From Leucosporidium creatinivorum (taxonomy: Eukaryota; Basidiomycota; Microbotryomycetes; Leucosporidiales; Leucosporidiaceae), in NCBI GenBank assembly GCA_001600635.1, contig BCKL01000007.1, forward strand, positions 210,303 to 274,302: DNA of 64,000 nucleotides, read 5' to 3'. The notes below the pieces were generated by a model, which had not been told where the DNA came from, did not search any database, and worked only from the letters and a program-made list of their open reading frames with translations. The translations under genes were made by a program, and so were the position numbers. Of the stretch, positions 20,549 through 32,353 are shown piece after piece (positions within the stretch are counted from its first letter, which is position 1; each line of letters opens with the position of its first letter).

Positions 20549-23025
20549 ATGCTACCCACTCCCGTCCAATCCTCTGCACGCCCCACCAACAGGCGGTACC
20601 TCCTCCTCGCCCTCCCCTTCGCCTTCGGACTGCTGCTCGTGGCTCACCGGGGGTCGTCAAGTCCAAAGGACGTGCAGCGACTGAGGGAGTACTTGCCGGC
20701 GGGGCTTGGGGGCTATGTCTTTAGTAGTCAGGAGGGAATGGAGCTGAGTGAAGAGTGGGAGAGGGAGGAAGGGGTGCAGCAGACGCCGGTGGAGTGGACG
20801 GAGGAGGAGGAGAGGCTGAGGCAGTATAGGTGGGAGACGCCGGAGGTGGATGATACGCTTAAGAGAGTGTTGGAAGAGTTGGATGAGGTGAGACGACCTT
20901 GCACAAGCGTAGAGGGCTATCTAAGCTGACGTTGACCCTTCGCCGAGCAGGGCGAGCGCCGAACTCGAGACTGGCTTCTCGCTACCAGGCCAGCTGCTTC
21001 TCGTGGCGTAGGAATTGGACTTGGAGCTTCTTCACCTCCCGAACCGATACGACCAGCGCCACCTGCTACTGCCCATCGCGGGCTGCCTTCGCCGACCGAG
21101 GGACCAGGAGCGTTCGCTGGTGGGAGCTACGAGAAGTGAGCTTACCGATGTGCAAGTGCTCGTAGAGCGAAGCTGACCTTCTCTCTCGCTCTACAGGTAT
21201 GCCGAGCTGTTGGAGGAGTGGCAGACTGGTCGGCAGCGAGGGCACGGGAAGGCCAAATGGGAGGACGACTACACCAAGCTGCATGCCGAGGTCACTACTC
21301 TTCATCGAACATCGCGCCGCTTGGAGTAACGACTGATCTACGCCTCTCTGCAGATCATGAACGGCGAGCGCGAGCCCATGCTCCTCGAGTACGCCTGCCC
21401 GTCGACGATGCTCTGCGGTGGGCTCGGCGATCGGTGAATCGGCTTCTCCTCGTCCGCGCTACCCCTCGCTAACTCCCAGTTATTCCTACAGTATGCTCGG
21501 AATCACCTCAACCTTTCTCTACGCCATCCTCACTGGCCGCGCCTTCTCTCTCTCCTGGGAGCATCCCATGCCATTCGACGTCCTCTTCGACTCGCCCAAC
21601 ATCGACTGGTCTCAGCGATTCAAGGTCGGCTCGACACCCACTCGCAGCATCTACACCAACCGCACGCTCGCGTTGCAGAAGTATAAGCTACCAGGGACTC
21701 ACAACCCCTCGGCGCAAGCGCTGGATCGGACTTGGCCCAACTTCGCCAAGAGCCATCACGAGCCTTGGATCGTGGTGCGTTGGGCATTGGGAACTACTGA
21801 GTATCTCTTCTGACCTTTCGAGTCCACAGCTCGAGGCCATGAACCGAGGAGTCACGCTTCGCAGCTTCCGCTACCCCTCCGTCGCTCCCAATCTTGAAGC
21901 TCTCGGCTTCAAGATGGGCTCAGCCTACTCGAGCATGATCAACTACCTCCTTCGACCCAAGCCCTCATCACTCGCCTTCATCAACCAGTACACCTCGCTC
22001 TTCAGCCTGCCTTCCGTCTTCAGCATCGTGAGCTGGTGTCGGGCTCAGCCTCGGCGAAGCAGAACTGACGACCTCACACCCCTACAGGGCATTCAAATCC
22101 GCACGGGAGACCTATACATGGTAGACTCGTTCAACTCGCGTCCCTCTCTCTCGTCCTCTTCCTGACACTCTGCCTTTGCAGCGCTCGCCCGAGGCGGACT
22201 CGGTCAACACCGTCGAACGCCATCGCCACCACTTCGAATGCGCCGAGCAGGTCGCCATGACCTACGCCAAGCCATCACAGAAGCCTATCTTCTTCCTCAT
22301 CACCGATTCTGCGCACCTCCGCGAAGACGCCGTCCGAGCTTACCCCTCGTCGCTCGTTGTCTCGGGATTGGCGCAGAAGCACAACGAGCTGGGAGGGAAG
22401 GAGCAAATCAAGGCTAAGATGGAGGATGAGAAGACCAAGGAGGAGCTCTTTGATGTCGAGGAGGTGACGGAGGCGGCGGACGGCCTGATGAATACGCTCG
22501 CCGAGACCTGGTGAGTTCGGTCCCTGCTTTTCTTCCTCCTCCTTCCGCTGACTCATGTCGCTCCATAGGACGTTCGCAGGTAATTTAGTCGGGGGCTTTC
22601 CATGCCTCGCAATCGACGCTTGAGCAGCAGCTCATTGTTCGCTCTCGCAGGGACCGACTTCCAAATCCTCACTGCTCGGTCAGGCTACGGCAAGATTCGT
22701 AGGTCCCGTCGGCTCTTCCAATCGTAACGAGCGCTGACACCTACCGTGATCTACAGCAACATGGCTTCGTGGTCGTCCCGGCTCGACCATCCGCGTCGAC
22801 CGAGTGATGGAGCATGATGGCCGAGTCATTCACCCGAAGCTCGACTGTCGGCTGGATTCGGCGAGAGTCTTGCGCTGCATGGCCGGGAAGACGCATGGCT
22901 GACTCAGTTTCCCCACGTCCAGCATCCTCACTTATTCGCAACTCGCCGAGAGCTGGTGAGCCGTCGTCTTAATCGCCCCTCGCCGAGCACTGCTGACGCT
23001 TCTCACTTGCAGGTCCCTCGGCTAG
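20549..23025 (+). CDS. Type II membrane fucosyltransferase-like protein (copy 2 of tandem pair)
   Basis: About twelve exons. The ATG at 20549 is followed by a single anchor (RRYLLLALPFAFGLLLVAH) and a lumenal domain parallel to copy 1: RDWLLATRPAASRGVGIGLG, YAELLEEWQTGR, CGGLGDR + MLGITSTFLYAILTGRAF, SPNIDWSQRF, GIQIRTGDLYM, FFLITDSAHLR, and TDFQILTARSGYGKIPTWLRG. It ends AESWSLG, like copy 1 (AQGWSLG). An acidic Lys/Glu-rich insertion (about 35 residues) after VVSGLAQKH is absent from copy 1. Copy 2 has an extra intron within the TGG codon before TFAG, leaving an 11-nt exon (22569-22579) where copy 1 has continuous sequence. The splice donor of the next-to-last intron (around 22860-22917) is not canonical by eye, so the last 30 residues are uncertain. 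Confidence 0.7.
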
Positions 23026-23302
23026 ATGAAGGTATCGCCAGTAGACTCAGTCGTTATGTACATATGTTTATCTCCCCTGTGCAGACCCATACCCTCGTTA
23101 CCAACTCTGACCTTCGACCGATGAGAGCTCGGCGCTGGCGCTACACCGAGGAGCGGCTCGAGAGGGAAGAAGGAGGCTGCTCAAACGACGTTGAGAGGGT
23201 AACAGGATATATTCAAGGTCCTTCGCAGTATTGCAGCCTTCCCAAAGCTCGCGATTTGCTTGCCCGAAACTTGCGCCAAGAACGATTCGAATGACAAGCT
23301 CC

Positions 23303-24651
23303 CTACTCGGCCTCGCCGAATTTCCGCCTCACCCAAGCTCGGTACTGCCCCCTGTAAACGGACCGGGTCAGCTCAAGCACGATAGCAGAAGCGTCGGACA
23401 CGACTCACAACCACTCTGTCTCCTTGCCCTGCTCCAACTTGAGCCCTTCCTTCGCTTCCAGCTTCTGCATCTTCTCGAGGGTGTAGTCAAACTCATCCAG
23501 GAGCACGCGCTTGCACCTATCGCATTCGATGACCGCCTCATCTTCCCAGGCATCCTCATTATGCAAGCGCAGCCGCTGTTCGGCGAACCAGGAAGCCACC
23601 GGCTGACGCTCGAGCCTGGTCCAGAACTCCATGGCGAGTCTGCCGACAGCATGCGTGGATACGTCGTCGTCGTCCTCATCTACCAACACACGTCTGCTGC
23701 TGTCGCACGGCACCCGCGTCTGGTCCGAGATATTACCCTGCAGAGTAACGAGGCTCTCGCGATAGCGATCCGCCGGCGCGGTGTTGAGCAGGGTGAGAAA
23801 TGCGATCTGCAATGATCAAAGCTTCAGAACGTAATGTAGCCTCGTCACAAGGTCAGTGACCCACCAGTCGCAGCTTGTCGGTCCATGTGAGTCCGTCGGG
23901 GGAGGCGCTCGAAAGCATCCACTGAAGGTGGGAGCCGAGGTCGGTTGCCCTTGTTGCAATGAGGAGGCAGGGGAAGGCTTGAATGGCAAGATCCTCCAGC
24001 CCGAAGCGAGTGGCGTAGCTGAACGCCGCGAACGACGTCTGAAAGCCTGGCGATTGCTTCCAATCGTCGAAGAGCCTGGTGCCTCGGTATCGGAGACTGG
24101 AGGGAGAGCAGGTCAGCTCATGTTGAGAAAAGAAGGTAGCTCAACACACTAGAGCGAGGTTGCACCTGCCTCGATGGCTCGAGGGACCTGCGAGCGAAAC
24201 GAATCAGCTCGGCGATTCGGCGAAACCGAGAAGTGCGACGTACGTGATACTTGTCAATGGCGCTGACAAAGTCTCGATCATCCTCGACGTCGAGATCCCA
24301 GGCGGGGTTGACTTGTGGGTAGCAATAGCTCAAGAGGCGCTCCAAAATTGCCGCGCTTCCTCCAGGTGGATGCTCGGGCCTGTCCTGGTCGCCGCCCGTA
24401 GCTGCCTCAGACATGTCGGCGAAGACCTTAGATGATACGGCGAGGTTGGCCTTATGAACGAGGAAGCGGACGCCGCTATGCAGAGAGAAGGGGTCAGCGG
24501 AAGGGCGAGCGCAAGTAAATGCTTTACGCCGAACGTACTCCTTGGACCGAAGCTCGATGTCGGCCGAGGACGACTGGAAGTTGGGCGAAAGACGAAGAGC
24601 TGGTGCAGCTGTAGCGCTATCCTGCGAGTCGTCGTTGCCGCGTTTGGCCAT
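23303..24651 (-). CDS. BTB/POZ-domain protein
   Basis: Six exons on the minus strand from the ATG at 24651. The first exon ends SSSADIELRSKE and splices to GVRFLVHKANLAVSSKVFADM, the classic start of a BTB/POZ fold (DIEL...F.VHKxxLaxxSxvFxDM), then LERLLSYCYPQVNP (the YTG-like helix). BTB domains dimerise or bridge to Cullin-3 ligases. The next exons read LRYRGTRLFDDWKQSPGF and YATRFGLEDLAIQAF, the helical repeat typical of fungal BTB proteins. The last large exon has a Cys pair (IECDRCKRVLLDEF) and a Glu/Lys-rich helix. The frame meets a TGA directly after TEWL, but a good donor (GTGAGT), branch site and CAG acceptor allow a final exon ending RAWVRRKFGEAE at 23303, which I prefer. It is divergent from the NMN adenylyltransferase-like gene with 292 bp between starts. 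Confidence 0.75.
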
Positions 24652-24943
24652 GTCGAGTCCTTTGGAGAGCTGAGCGCGTCGGGAGCGTGAAGAAGGGTCT
24701 GTCCGAGAGCGGGAGTGGTGGGTAGAGCGAGCAGCGAGTCTGTAGAATGCTCTTTATGTTGGCGCGGAGTCGGAAGTGCCAGACGAGTCGAGCGAGTGCA
24801 GAACGGAAGGAGAAGGAGCGACGCGACTGGCTCCAGCTTTCTTGCCCTTCTACCGTTCGCTCAACTTTGCTACAACAGCCTCAGCCGCCCTGCTCAGATC
24901 TAACAAAGCACTACACAGCCTCACTCAAGCCACCGCACGCTAC

Positions 24944-25803
24944 ATGAGCTCCCCAGCGCCGTTCCGCCTGGTCTACGCCTCACACCCTCGCTGGCCTCTG
25001 CCTCGCAAGCCTGCACCTTCACCACCTCCAAGCAGACCTCTACGCATTTCAATCCTCGACTCCTCCTTCAATCCGCCCCACTCGGCCCACCTCGCCCTCG
25101 CCCAGCACAGCGGCTCAGCATTCGACGCTCGCCTGCTCGTTCTCAGCACGTCCAACGCCGATAAAGGCGCGGCTGAGCAGCAGGACGTGGACAGAAGATT
25201 GGAGATGATGGTGGAGATGGCCAAGGCGATGGAGAAGACGAGAGAAGGGAATGTCGCCGTCGCTTGCATCGCCGAACCGGCATTCGTGGACAAGTCGAGG
25301 GTGCTGAAGGAAGCGGTCGAGAGGTTGCTTAGGGATCGTGTAGATACGATGGACGGTGGGGGCCTGCCCGGGGTCAGACTGACCTTCCTCCTTGGTGAGC
25401 TCCCTCTCGGCTCAAGTTCGGCGATCGTCCGCTGACCCCCGATTTCCCGAGTATCGCAGGCTGGGACACTCTCATTCGCTTCTTCGCACCCCGATACTAT
25501 CAGCCACCCTCTCCACCCATCTCCGTGGTCCTCTCCTCGTTCTTCAATGCCGACCGGTCCTCCATCGCCTGCGCCCGGCGAGGGGACCTCTCATCGACCG
25601 AAGAGCAGGCTTTCCTCGAGTCAGAAGAGGTCAGACTTTGGGTCGAGAAGGTGGAGCTGTTTGATCTGGGCGAGGAAGCGAGGGGCGTGAGCTCGACCGA
25701 GGTGCGCAATGCAGTCAAGGAGGGGAGATGGGCCGAAGTCGAGCGACTGGTCCCGGTGGAGGGTGTCAGGGAGGTGCTGAAGCGGAAGGGGATGTATCAG
25801 TGA
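24944..25803 (+). CDS. Nicotinamide/nicotinate mononucleotide adenylyltransferase-like protein (Pof1 type)
   Basis: Two exons, 24944-25394 and 25460-25803; spliced 795 nt, 264 aa, close to the usual length of fungal Pof1-like proteins. It belongs to the HxGH nucleotidyltransferase superfamily: ISILDSSFNPPHSAHLALAQ carries the N-terminal nucleotide-binding loop, here HSAH instead of the standard HxGH, as seen in the Pof1 branch. GVSSTEVRNAVKEG near the C-terminus is the family's ISSTxIR motif that binds ATP phosphates. WDTLIRFFAPRYY matches the G-x-D-x-xxxFxxPkYY motif. The expected reaction is NMN + ATP to NAD, but the altered HxGH Gly leaves the exact substrate open. A frame open upstream of 24944 has no ATG. 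Confidence 0.8.
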
Positions 25804-26195
25804 AGTGTAATGCTCTTCAGAAGCTGCTCGTGGGTTCTCGGATGGTCCTTTGCGAGCGGAGAGGGGGCTCGGCGATGAAGCGCCTGAGCAAGGAAGGCCC
25901 GCGTGCTGCTGTAGGGACGTCGAGCGGATCTGCAAAGCTCATGCAGCACGTTGCAACACTTTGCGCTATCCAGGCATGCTGGTTGACGTTGAGAAGCTCA
26001 AAGAGCTGGCCTGCGCTCTTTGTCTCCTTCGTCTCCTTCGCTACGTCTTGCTTCGACTCGCTTGCTTATCAGGACCTACCGGTCGACGTATCTTGAGCTA
26101 GAAGGACTACCTGTGCTCTCCTACACTTACAAAGGTGAGCCGTGCGCTTCGCTGCCCCACTTGAACCTCCAGCTCATAGCATCGTCTTCTCGCAG
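25804..26195. other. Intergenic region with 5'-UTR intron of the F-box gene
   Basis: 392 bp. Bases 26134-26195 fit a short intron (GTGAGC ... CGCAG) whose acceptor lies immediately before the F-box gene's ATG, so the intron is probably in its 5' UTR. The rest shows nothing. Confidence 0.45.
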
Positions 26196-27753
26196 ATGGA
26201 CCACGACAACGACGTAGCTGCCCTCAGCGGTGGGCTACAGAGCTTGGACGTATCTTCTGAGAGCTACGGGTGCGTTCGAGCAGACCCGGGGCGACTAGTC
26301 AAAGGCAGCTGCTTCGTCGAGCCCTTCGCTGACCTGCCACTCTCCTACAGCGCCTCGGGAACGAAGCAGCGATTGCCCGACGAGCTACTCGAGATGATAG
26401 CCCAAGAAGCCGACTTCGAGGACCTGCGAAGCCTCGCCCTCACCAATAAATGGCTCAGCGAGGCCTGCAAGCCGATGCTCTGGCGCTCGGTCACCGTCGA
26501 GGGCGACTTCGAGCAGCACGAAGACAAGATGATTATACTCGCAAAAGCTGGAGCCAGCCGCCATATCCGCAGGATCAACTATACTCAGCCTCGGCCCTTC
26601 TCCAAGCTCTCGGCGTACCATCTGTCGACCTTCACCGGCGTGACGATGGCCTTCCTGAACCTACCTCCCACTCCCGACGACGAGGAATCTACTCGGGACT
26701 CCCATGCCGTTCCCAAAGCCCTCAGCGACGCTCTACGTTGTCTACCTAGGCTGCGATACCTCTCATTGGACCTCTACGGCCACTTCGCCGACACCTCCTT
26801 CTCGCTCGCCCGCCATATGCCCCAGCTAGAGGAGCTCGTCATCCCCACCTTTCCCTTCTCGGTATCGGATAGCGACCTCCCCTTCATTTATCCTTCGCCA
26901 CCAGCGCTTCGCCGGCTCGAGATCGCTTTCGATGCCTTTGCGGCGCAAGGGATCGCCGCAACTGCTGGAACGGTTCAGCAGCTGCTGGTCGGCAATAGGC
27001 TCTATCGGGACTGGGATGTTGAGCCGCTCGATTACTTTGAGGAACTCAAGCGGACGTTCCAGCGGTTGGTAGAGGTGAGGCTCGCCGTCTTTGACGACAT
27101 CTCGTCGGACTTGAGCTAATCGCCCCTCTTTTTCGACTCGACAGGGGATGGGAACCACTCCCTGGGCGCTCGAAAACCTGTGGCTTGCGGGCTTCCAGAT
27201 GGGCAGCGACCCCGACCACTTTGAGGGCCTCCTCGGTGTTCTTTCCTCGCTCCAACACTCGCCCGTCCAGAAGCTCCGGCTCTCCGGCTTCTTCACCTTC
27301 GAGTACCATGTCGCCAACCCCACCTTCTCCCTCCCCAACGTGACCCAATTGGACCTCCAGACTGACAACGAGGACGTCGAGCTCAACTTCCTCGACGAGG
27401 TGAGCTTTACCCGCTCCTCTCCCAGCCTCGGGACTGACTGAAACCCCTCTCTCACATCACAGGACACCTTCCCCTCTCTCGCCCTCTTCCTCCGCTGCTT
27501 CCCCAACCTCAAGAAGCTCACCCTCGCCAACTGGGCCTACACGATCGACCCGACCCAGCTCATCCATCTCGACGGGCCCGAGCTGGACGACTACTGGCCC
27601 CTCCTCCGCCGGCTCCTCATCCACATCCACACCAAGACCAAGATTGACAGCGTGAGGGTCAAGCAACGTCGCTGGGATGGGCCGTTCAATCACTCGTCGT
27701 TGGAGGCGATCCGAGCCGAGAATTCGTTCAACTTCAAGGTTCTGACGTGGTGA
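26196..27753 (+). CDS. F-box/LRR-like protein (intact paralogue)
   Basis: Three exons: 26196-27074, 27145-27399, 27463-27753; spliced 1425 nt, 474 aa. The F-box is at about residues 65-110 (KQRLPDELLEMIAQEADFED, then LALTNKWLSEACKPMLWRSV), the usual Skp1-binding region. About fifteen irregular leucine-rich segments follow (LPRLRYLSLDLYGHF, MPQLEELVIPTF, LPNVTQLDLQTDN, FPNLKKLTLANW). Introns near the 3' end fall at the same places as in the F-box gene at 12730, and both proteins share the layout of an HPxLW-type segment before a GFxMGS/GFEIVKC segment, so they are paralogues. It is a substrate adaptor of an SCF ubiquitin ligase by inference; no target can be named. Confidence 0.8.
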
Positions 27754-28246
27754 CGAGGTGTGAGTCGGAGCCTGAGATATCACTTGGGTCCCTCTCTGCG
27801 CTCTCTGTCACGCCTCAGCGCCTCCTCTACCTTGAGTAGCGGGCTGACCCGCCGCTCGGGGCTCGCCGTTCTCCTCGCAGGGGGCCGCTGTATGTCACTT
27901 ACGCGCTGTCGTAGTGACCCGAACAGAGCGAAATCGAGCTGTTTCAGTAACAAGTGTTTGGAAGCAATAACACTGAGAGCTGAGACTGCAAGCGGTGGCC
28001 GATGACAGCGAGAGGGTCATCGCCGAAGTCAAGATACAGGCTCGAGCTGACTCGCTGAGAGAAGGTCCTTGTCAACGAGCTATAGTGCAGAATTGCTCTC
28101 GCTGGAACCACCCCGCCTGCTGCGATACGTATACACTGCGCCGCCTCGGGCTGTTTTGCAATCCCTCCGTCCGCTCCAACCTACACCACCTCAACTACAG
28201 AAAATAACGTCGCTCCTGACTCTCCCTACTGCACACCCAGTCAATC
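27754..28246. other. Intergenic region between convergent genes
   Basis: 493 bp between the F-box and U2A' 3' ends. No supported gene, repeat or RNA. Confidence 0.4.
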
Positions 28247-29566
28247 TCAATCATCCTCCTCCATCTCCTCCCCACTCGGCAGGGTCTTGACGCTGCCGCC
28301 GCCGCCGAGCTTCTTCTTCTCGAGGTCCTTGAGATCCTTCTCCGTTGGGCTGTGGAAGGCTCATGACTCAGCAAGTGGAAGAGAAGTGAGGAGTAGGCGA
28401 GGACGTACACGAAACCTTGGGCGAGCATACGTTGCAGCCGGCGGATCTGAGAGGGGATGAGAGAGACGGGTCAGCTTCGGTCCCCGCGCCTGTCTCGACC
28501 GGTAGCGAGCTCCACCGCTACACGTCAAGCATCAGAATCATAACTCACCTCCTCGACGCTCTCAGCACCCTCAATCGCAGCCCTAACCCTCTCCTTCTCC
28601 TCCTTGCTAAGCAGCCTTCCTGCCTTTCCTGCTCCTGCCGCACCGTTCGAAACCTCGACTCCCGGCTCGAACGTCTTGGCGCCATTGGCGACGAGGGAAG
28701 GAGCGCTGGCGGCGCCGGTCGAGGCGGCCGAGGAGGCGAAGGAGGTCGCCAGGGCGGTTGGTGTGCCGTCGGGGGAGAGGAAGAGGGAGTGGGCGCGGGT
28801 GCGGTCCTGTGGTAGCAGCACGTTGTACGACGGTAGAGATAGACTGTTAGCGGAGATCCTCATGGCTAGAACCAGCAACAGCAACGACTCACCTGCTCCT
28901 TGACGCGGTCAAAGTCCAGTGAGCGAAGCTTCTTGCACTTGAATATAATCCAATCGCGGTAATGAGGCTGTTCGGTCACGGGGCATCCCTTCAAGCTCAA
29001 GGTCTCCAACCTTCTACACCTGCCGAGGATGTCGCCTACGAGGGCGAGCGAGTCTTTTGGCAGGGCGCAGTTTGTGAGGATCAAGGTGCGGAGGTTGGGC
29101 AAAGAGGTAGCGATGGTAGGGGAGATGGTGCGGATCGGGTTGGTCGAGAGGAGGAGGTGCTGCAGGCGGCGGAGGAGGGGAAAGTTGGAGAGAGAGGTGA
29201 TGCTGTTGTCGGTCAGGTCGAGCGAGTCGAGCGAGTCGCGCGTGACTCCGAGGTTCTCGATGGCGGGGATCTTGTGCCCTGTTGTATTGTAGCCGAGTGC
29301 AGAGAGCGGGCGAAAAGGAGGGGAGAGCCGAGGAGCGGTAGGCGGAGCAGGGAGGAGTGGGAAGGCTTGGGGAGTGAGCTGGGAGAGCTCTCTGTAGGGC
29401 AGCAGCAGTAGCTCACCTCTGAGGTCTAGTTCCCTATCCTTGAGCGGGTTCAAGTAGCTCGGTGTCCGCTGCAGGAGCTCAGCATCGAGACTGGCAGCAG
29501 GCGGCGAGGGGCAGCTTGTTAGCGGGTGGTTGAAAGGCTGAGGAGCAGAGAGAGAGCTCACCGCAT
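28247..29566 (-). CDS. LEA1: U2 small nuclear ribonucleoprotein A' (LEA1 homologue)
   Basis: The protein pairs with U2B'' on stem-loop IV of U2 snRNA in the spliceosome. The first exon is only five coding bases (ATG CG) before an intron; the next gives LDAELLQRTPSYLNPLKDRELDLRG, near-identical in pattern to the family start (ltaeLi...yxNPxxdRELdLRGyKIpxIENLG). Then come HKIPAIENLG, the LRRs LDSLDLTDNSITSLSNFPLL, LQHLLLSTNPIRTI, LPNLRTLILTNCALP, LETLSLKGCPVTEQPHYRDW, and the LRR cap IFKCKKLRSLDFDRVK. The C-terminal part is Ala/Ser-rich with KEEKERVRAAIEGAESVEE and IRRLQRMLAQGFV, as in other fungal U2A'. The stop is at 28247. It is divergent from the septin gene (327 bp between starts). Confident assignment. 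Confidence 0.9.
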
Positions 29567-29893
29567 GGTGTGTGTAGCCTAGTCCTGTAGTAGATCCCTT
29601 CTAATGTGTCCTGTACAGCTGCAAATGAGGCGAGAGACGGCGCGAGAGGCGGGAAGCGGGCGACGAAGCGTGTTGGCGGAGGGAGAGCTGCTGCTCGCGC
29701 TCGTTGAGTCCAACAGGTCTCTCTCCCCCCTCTCTCGTCCAACCAAGTCTCGTCTTCCTTCTCGCCTCGGTTTCTGTACCAGACCAGCCCTCGCCGCTTT
29801 CTCCCCTCCGTCGCATCTCCCTACAGCTTTAGCGGACAGCGTCGCGCTTCAGCTCGTTCCCCCTCCCACCTCTCTCTTCTACCAGCACTCGCA
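29567..29893. promoter_or_regulatory. Shared divergent promoter region of U2A' and septin genes
   Basis: 327 bp between two divergent starts. GA-rich (29630-29690) and CT-rich (29710-29880) tracts flank the middle, consistent with two core promoters. No specific factor site can be claimed. Confidence 0.4.
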
Positions 29894-31953
29894 ATGGCCG
29901 AGGAAGCTTACCAACACGGTCAGTCATGTACCCTCATAGCCCGCACGCTCCTCGCTGACTCGTCTACTCTATTCGCTGCCCTCGACCCTTCTCCGCGCAC
30001 CCGCCTACGTGCATCCTCTAGAGTCTCCCGCCGCCGCCATCTCGAGCGTAGTCAGGAAGAAGCTCCAGGGTTATGTTGGATGTACGTTATTGGAGCTAAT
30101 GACCGCCCCGCTGCTCTGTAGCTCACTCTCACTCCCTCACAGTCGCCAACCTGCCAAACCAAGTCCACCGCAAGTCGGTGCGCAAGGGTACGTCGACCGA
30201 GCTACAACTCTTGCATCTACCGAGCTAACCTTTACGCGTCTGCAGGATTCCACTTCACCACCATGGTCGTCGGTGCGCCCTCTCCCCGCTTCCCCTTGTG
30301 CTCTCAAGCACCGCACTGACCTCCGCACTTCCAACCTCCCAGGCGAGTCGGGCTTGGGCAAATCGACCCTCATCAACACCCTGTTCAACACTTCGCTCTA
30401 CGCCAAGAAGTCGGTCCCTGCTCCCCACCAGGAGAGGCCCTCGACTGTAGCCATTGAGAGCATCACCGCCGGTGCGCTTCCCAGCTTGTTGTGTCAAGAC
30501 AGAGCTCGAGGCTGACGGACTGCACTACAGACATCGAGGAGAATGGCGTACGCTTGAGGCTTACTGTCGTCGACACCCCGGGCTACGGAGACTTCATCAA
30601 CAACGAGGACGGGTGAGTTGTCCCTTCGCCGACGCCGAACCCCTTCGCGGCGAGAAGATCGCCGAAACGGCTTCGCTAGCAGCTGCTGACTTCGGGCCGG
30701 TCGCACAACAGATGGAAGCCCATTCTCGACAACATTGAGGCTCGCTTCGACGCATACCTCGAGCAGGAGAACCGCGTCAACCGTACCAAGATGGTCGACA
30801 ACCGGATCCACGCCTGCCTCTACTTCATCGAGCCTACTGGTCACTCGTGCGTCTGTGGAATCGCTTACTATAGCTGTACGTGCGCTGACCCGCTTCGCTT
30901 CTCGCTTCTTTGCCCCCCTCCGCCCTCCTCCGACCCCTCAACCCCTTCGCCGAACCCCTCTCTCCCTCACCACCAACAGCCTCAAGCCCGTGGACGTCGA
31001 ATTCATGCGCCGCCTGCACACCAAGGTCAACCTCATCCCCGTGATCGCCAAGGCCGACACGATGACGGACGACGAGGTGATGCAGTTCAAGGCGCGCATC
31101 CTGAGCGACATTGCCCACCACCGTATCGAGATCTACCAGGCGCCGAGGTATGATCAGGAGGATGAGGAGACGATTGCTGAGAATGAGGAGATTATTGTGA
31201 GTGGTTGGATCGTCGTGCGGAGGGACAAGGGGGACGAAGGCTGATCAGCTCGGCCTAACAGCGCAAGATTCCCTTCGCCATCGTCGGCTCCGACTCTGTC
31301 GTCCCCACTCCCGACGGCCGTCAAGTGCGCGGGCGCGCCTACCCCTGGGGCACGATCGAGGTCGACAATGAGGACCACTGCGATTTCGTCAAGCTGCGCC
31401 AGATGCTCATTCGCACGCACATGGAGGAGCTCAAGGAGCACACCAATGGCAGTTTGTACGAGAAGTACCGCTCGGAGAAGCTGTTGGGTATGGGAGTCAC
31501 CCAGGATCACACCGTGTTCAAGGAGGTCAAGTGAGTCTTCGAGGTGGCTTCTCTCCTTCGCCGAGCTCCGTCGCTGACGCTCTCCCTACTTCGCACCACA
31601 GCCCCGCAGCCAAGATGGCCGAGGAGCGCGCGCTGCACGAGTCCAAGCTGCAAAAGATGGAGGCCGAGATGAAGATGGTGTTCCAGCAAAAAGTCAATGA
31701 GAAGGAGGCCAAGCTCAAGCAGAGCGAGGAGGAGTTGTACGCCCGTCATCGCGAGATGAAGGAGGCGCTGGAGAAGCAGAAGTTGGACTTGGAGGAGAAG
31801 AAGAGGAGGTTGGAGAGTGGGAGGCCGTTGACGCCCGAGGGCAAGGTGAGTGGCTTGATGACTGAGGCCGAGGGCGCCGAGCCAGAGGCGCAGAGCTGAC
31901 CCGACTTCGGCGACTCACAGCAGCAGACCAAGAAGAAGAACCTCTTCCGTTAA
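29894..31953 (+). CDS. CDC3: Septin, CDC3/AspB class
   Basis: A GTP-binding subunit of the septin filaments at the bud neck or septum. Many exons: the first is a short MAEEAYQH piece, the second [19 protein letters not shown], then [16 protein letters not shown], the polybasic membrane-binding start typical of this class. The G domain has the P-loop [15 protein letters not shown], the switch II motif [13 protein letters not shown], the AKAD specificity motif ([14 protein letters not shown]), and the septin unique element with [20 protein letters not shown] and [17 protein letters not shown]. The C-terminus [20 protein letters not shown] to [12 protein letters not shown] is a long coiled coil, then KKKNLFR. 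The sequence follows the CDC3/AspB class closely over its full length, including the FKEVNPA junction before the coil. The start may be off by one base. Confidence 0.95.
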
Positions 31954-32353
31954 AGAACGCCCCATCCCTCTTCCTCATCTCAACGATCGCCCATCACATC
32001 ACATGCGGCCCTAACGAGCAATTTCCCCACCCCCGATACCCTTCTACGACAGTTTCCCTCTTCTCCCTCCCCTTACCCAAGTCATACTTTACGACCCCCT
32101 CCTCGCTACACCACCAACCCTCTTTTTCCCTTCTGTTATTCCCTTTCCGTTCGCAATTGAGCTCTGTGCCCGCCCAACGACTCGCCGGACTGAGGTGACG
32201 AGAGACAGCAGAGCTACGGCGAGCTCGCTCGTAGGAACGCGCTCGTGGGTTACTTTACATGCAGAGCTACAGCGAGATCCCTTCGGTCCCCGCGACAACG
32301 ACAGCCTCCCTCCAATCTCAGCGCTCGGCTCGCTCGATATCGTGCTCGCCTCG
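31954..32353. other. Intergenic region between convergent septin and Cys-rich genes
   Basis: 400 bp; no feature recognised beyond CT-rich sequence after the septin stop. Confidence 0.4.
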
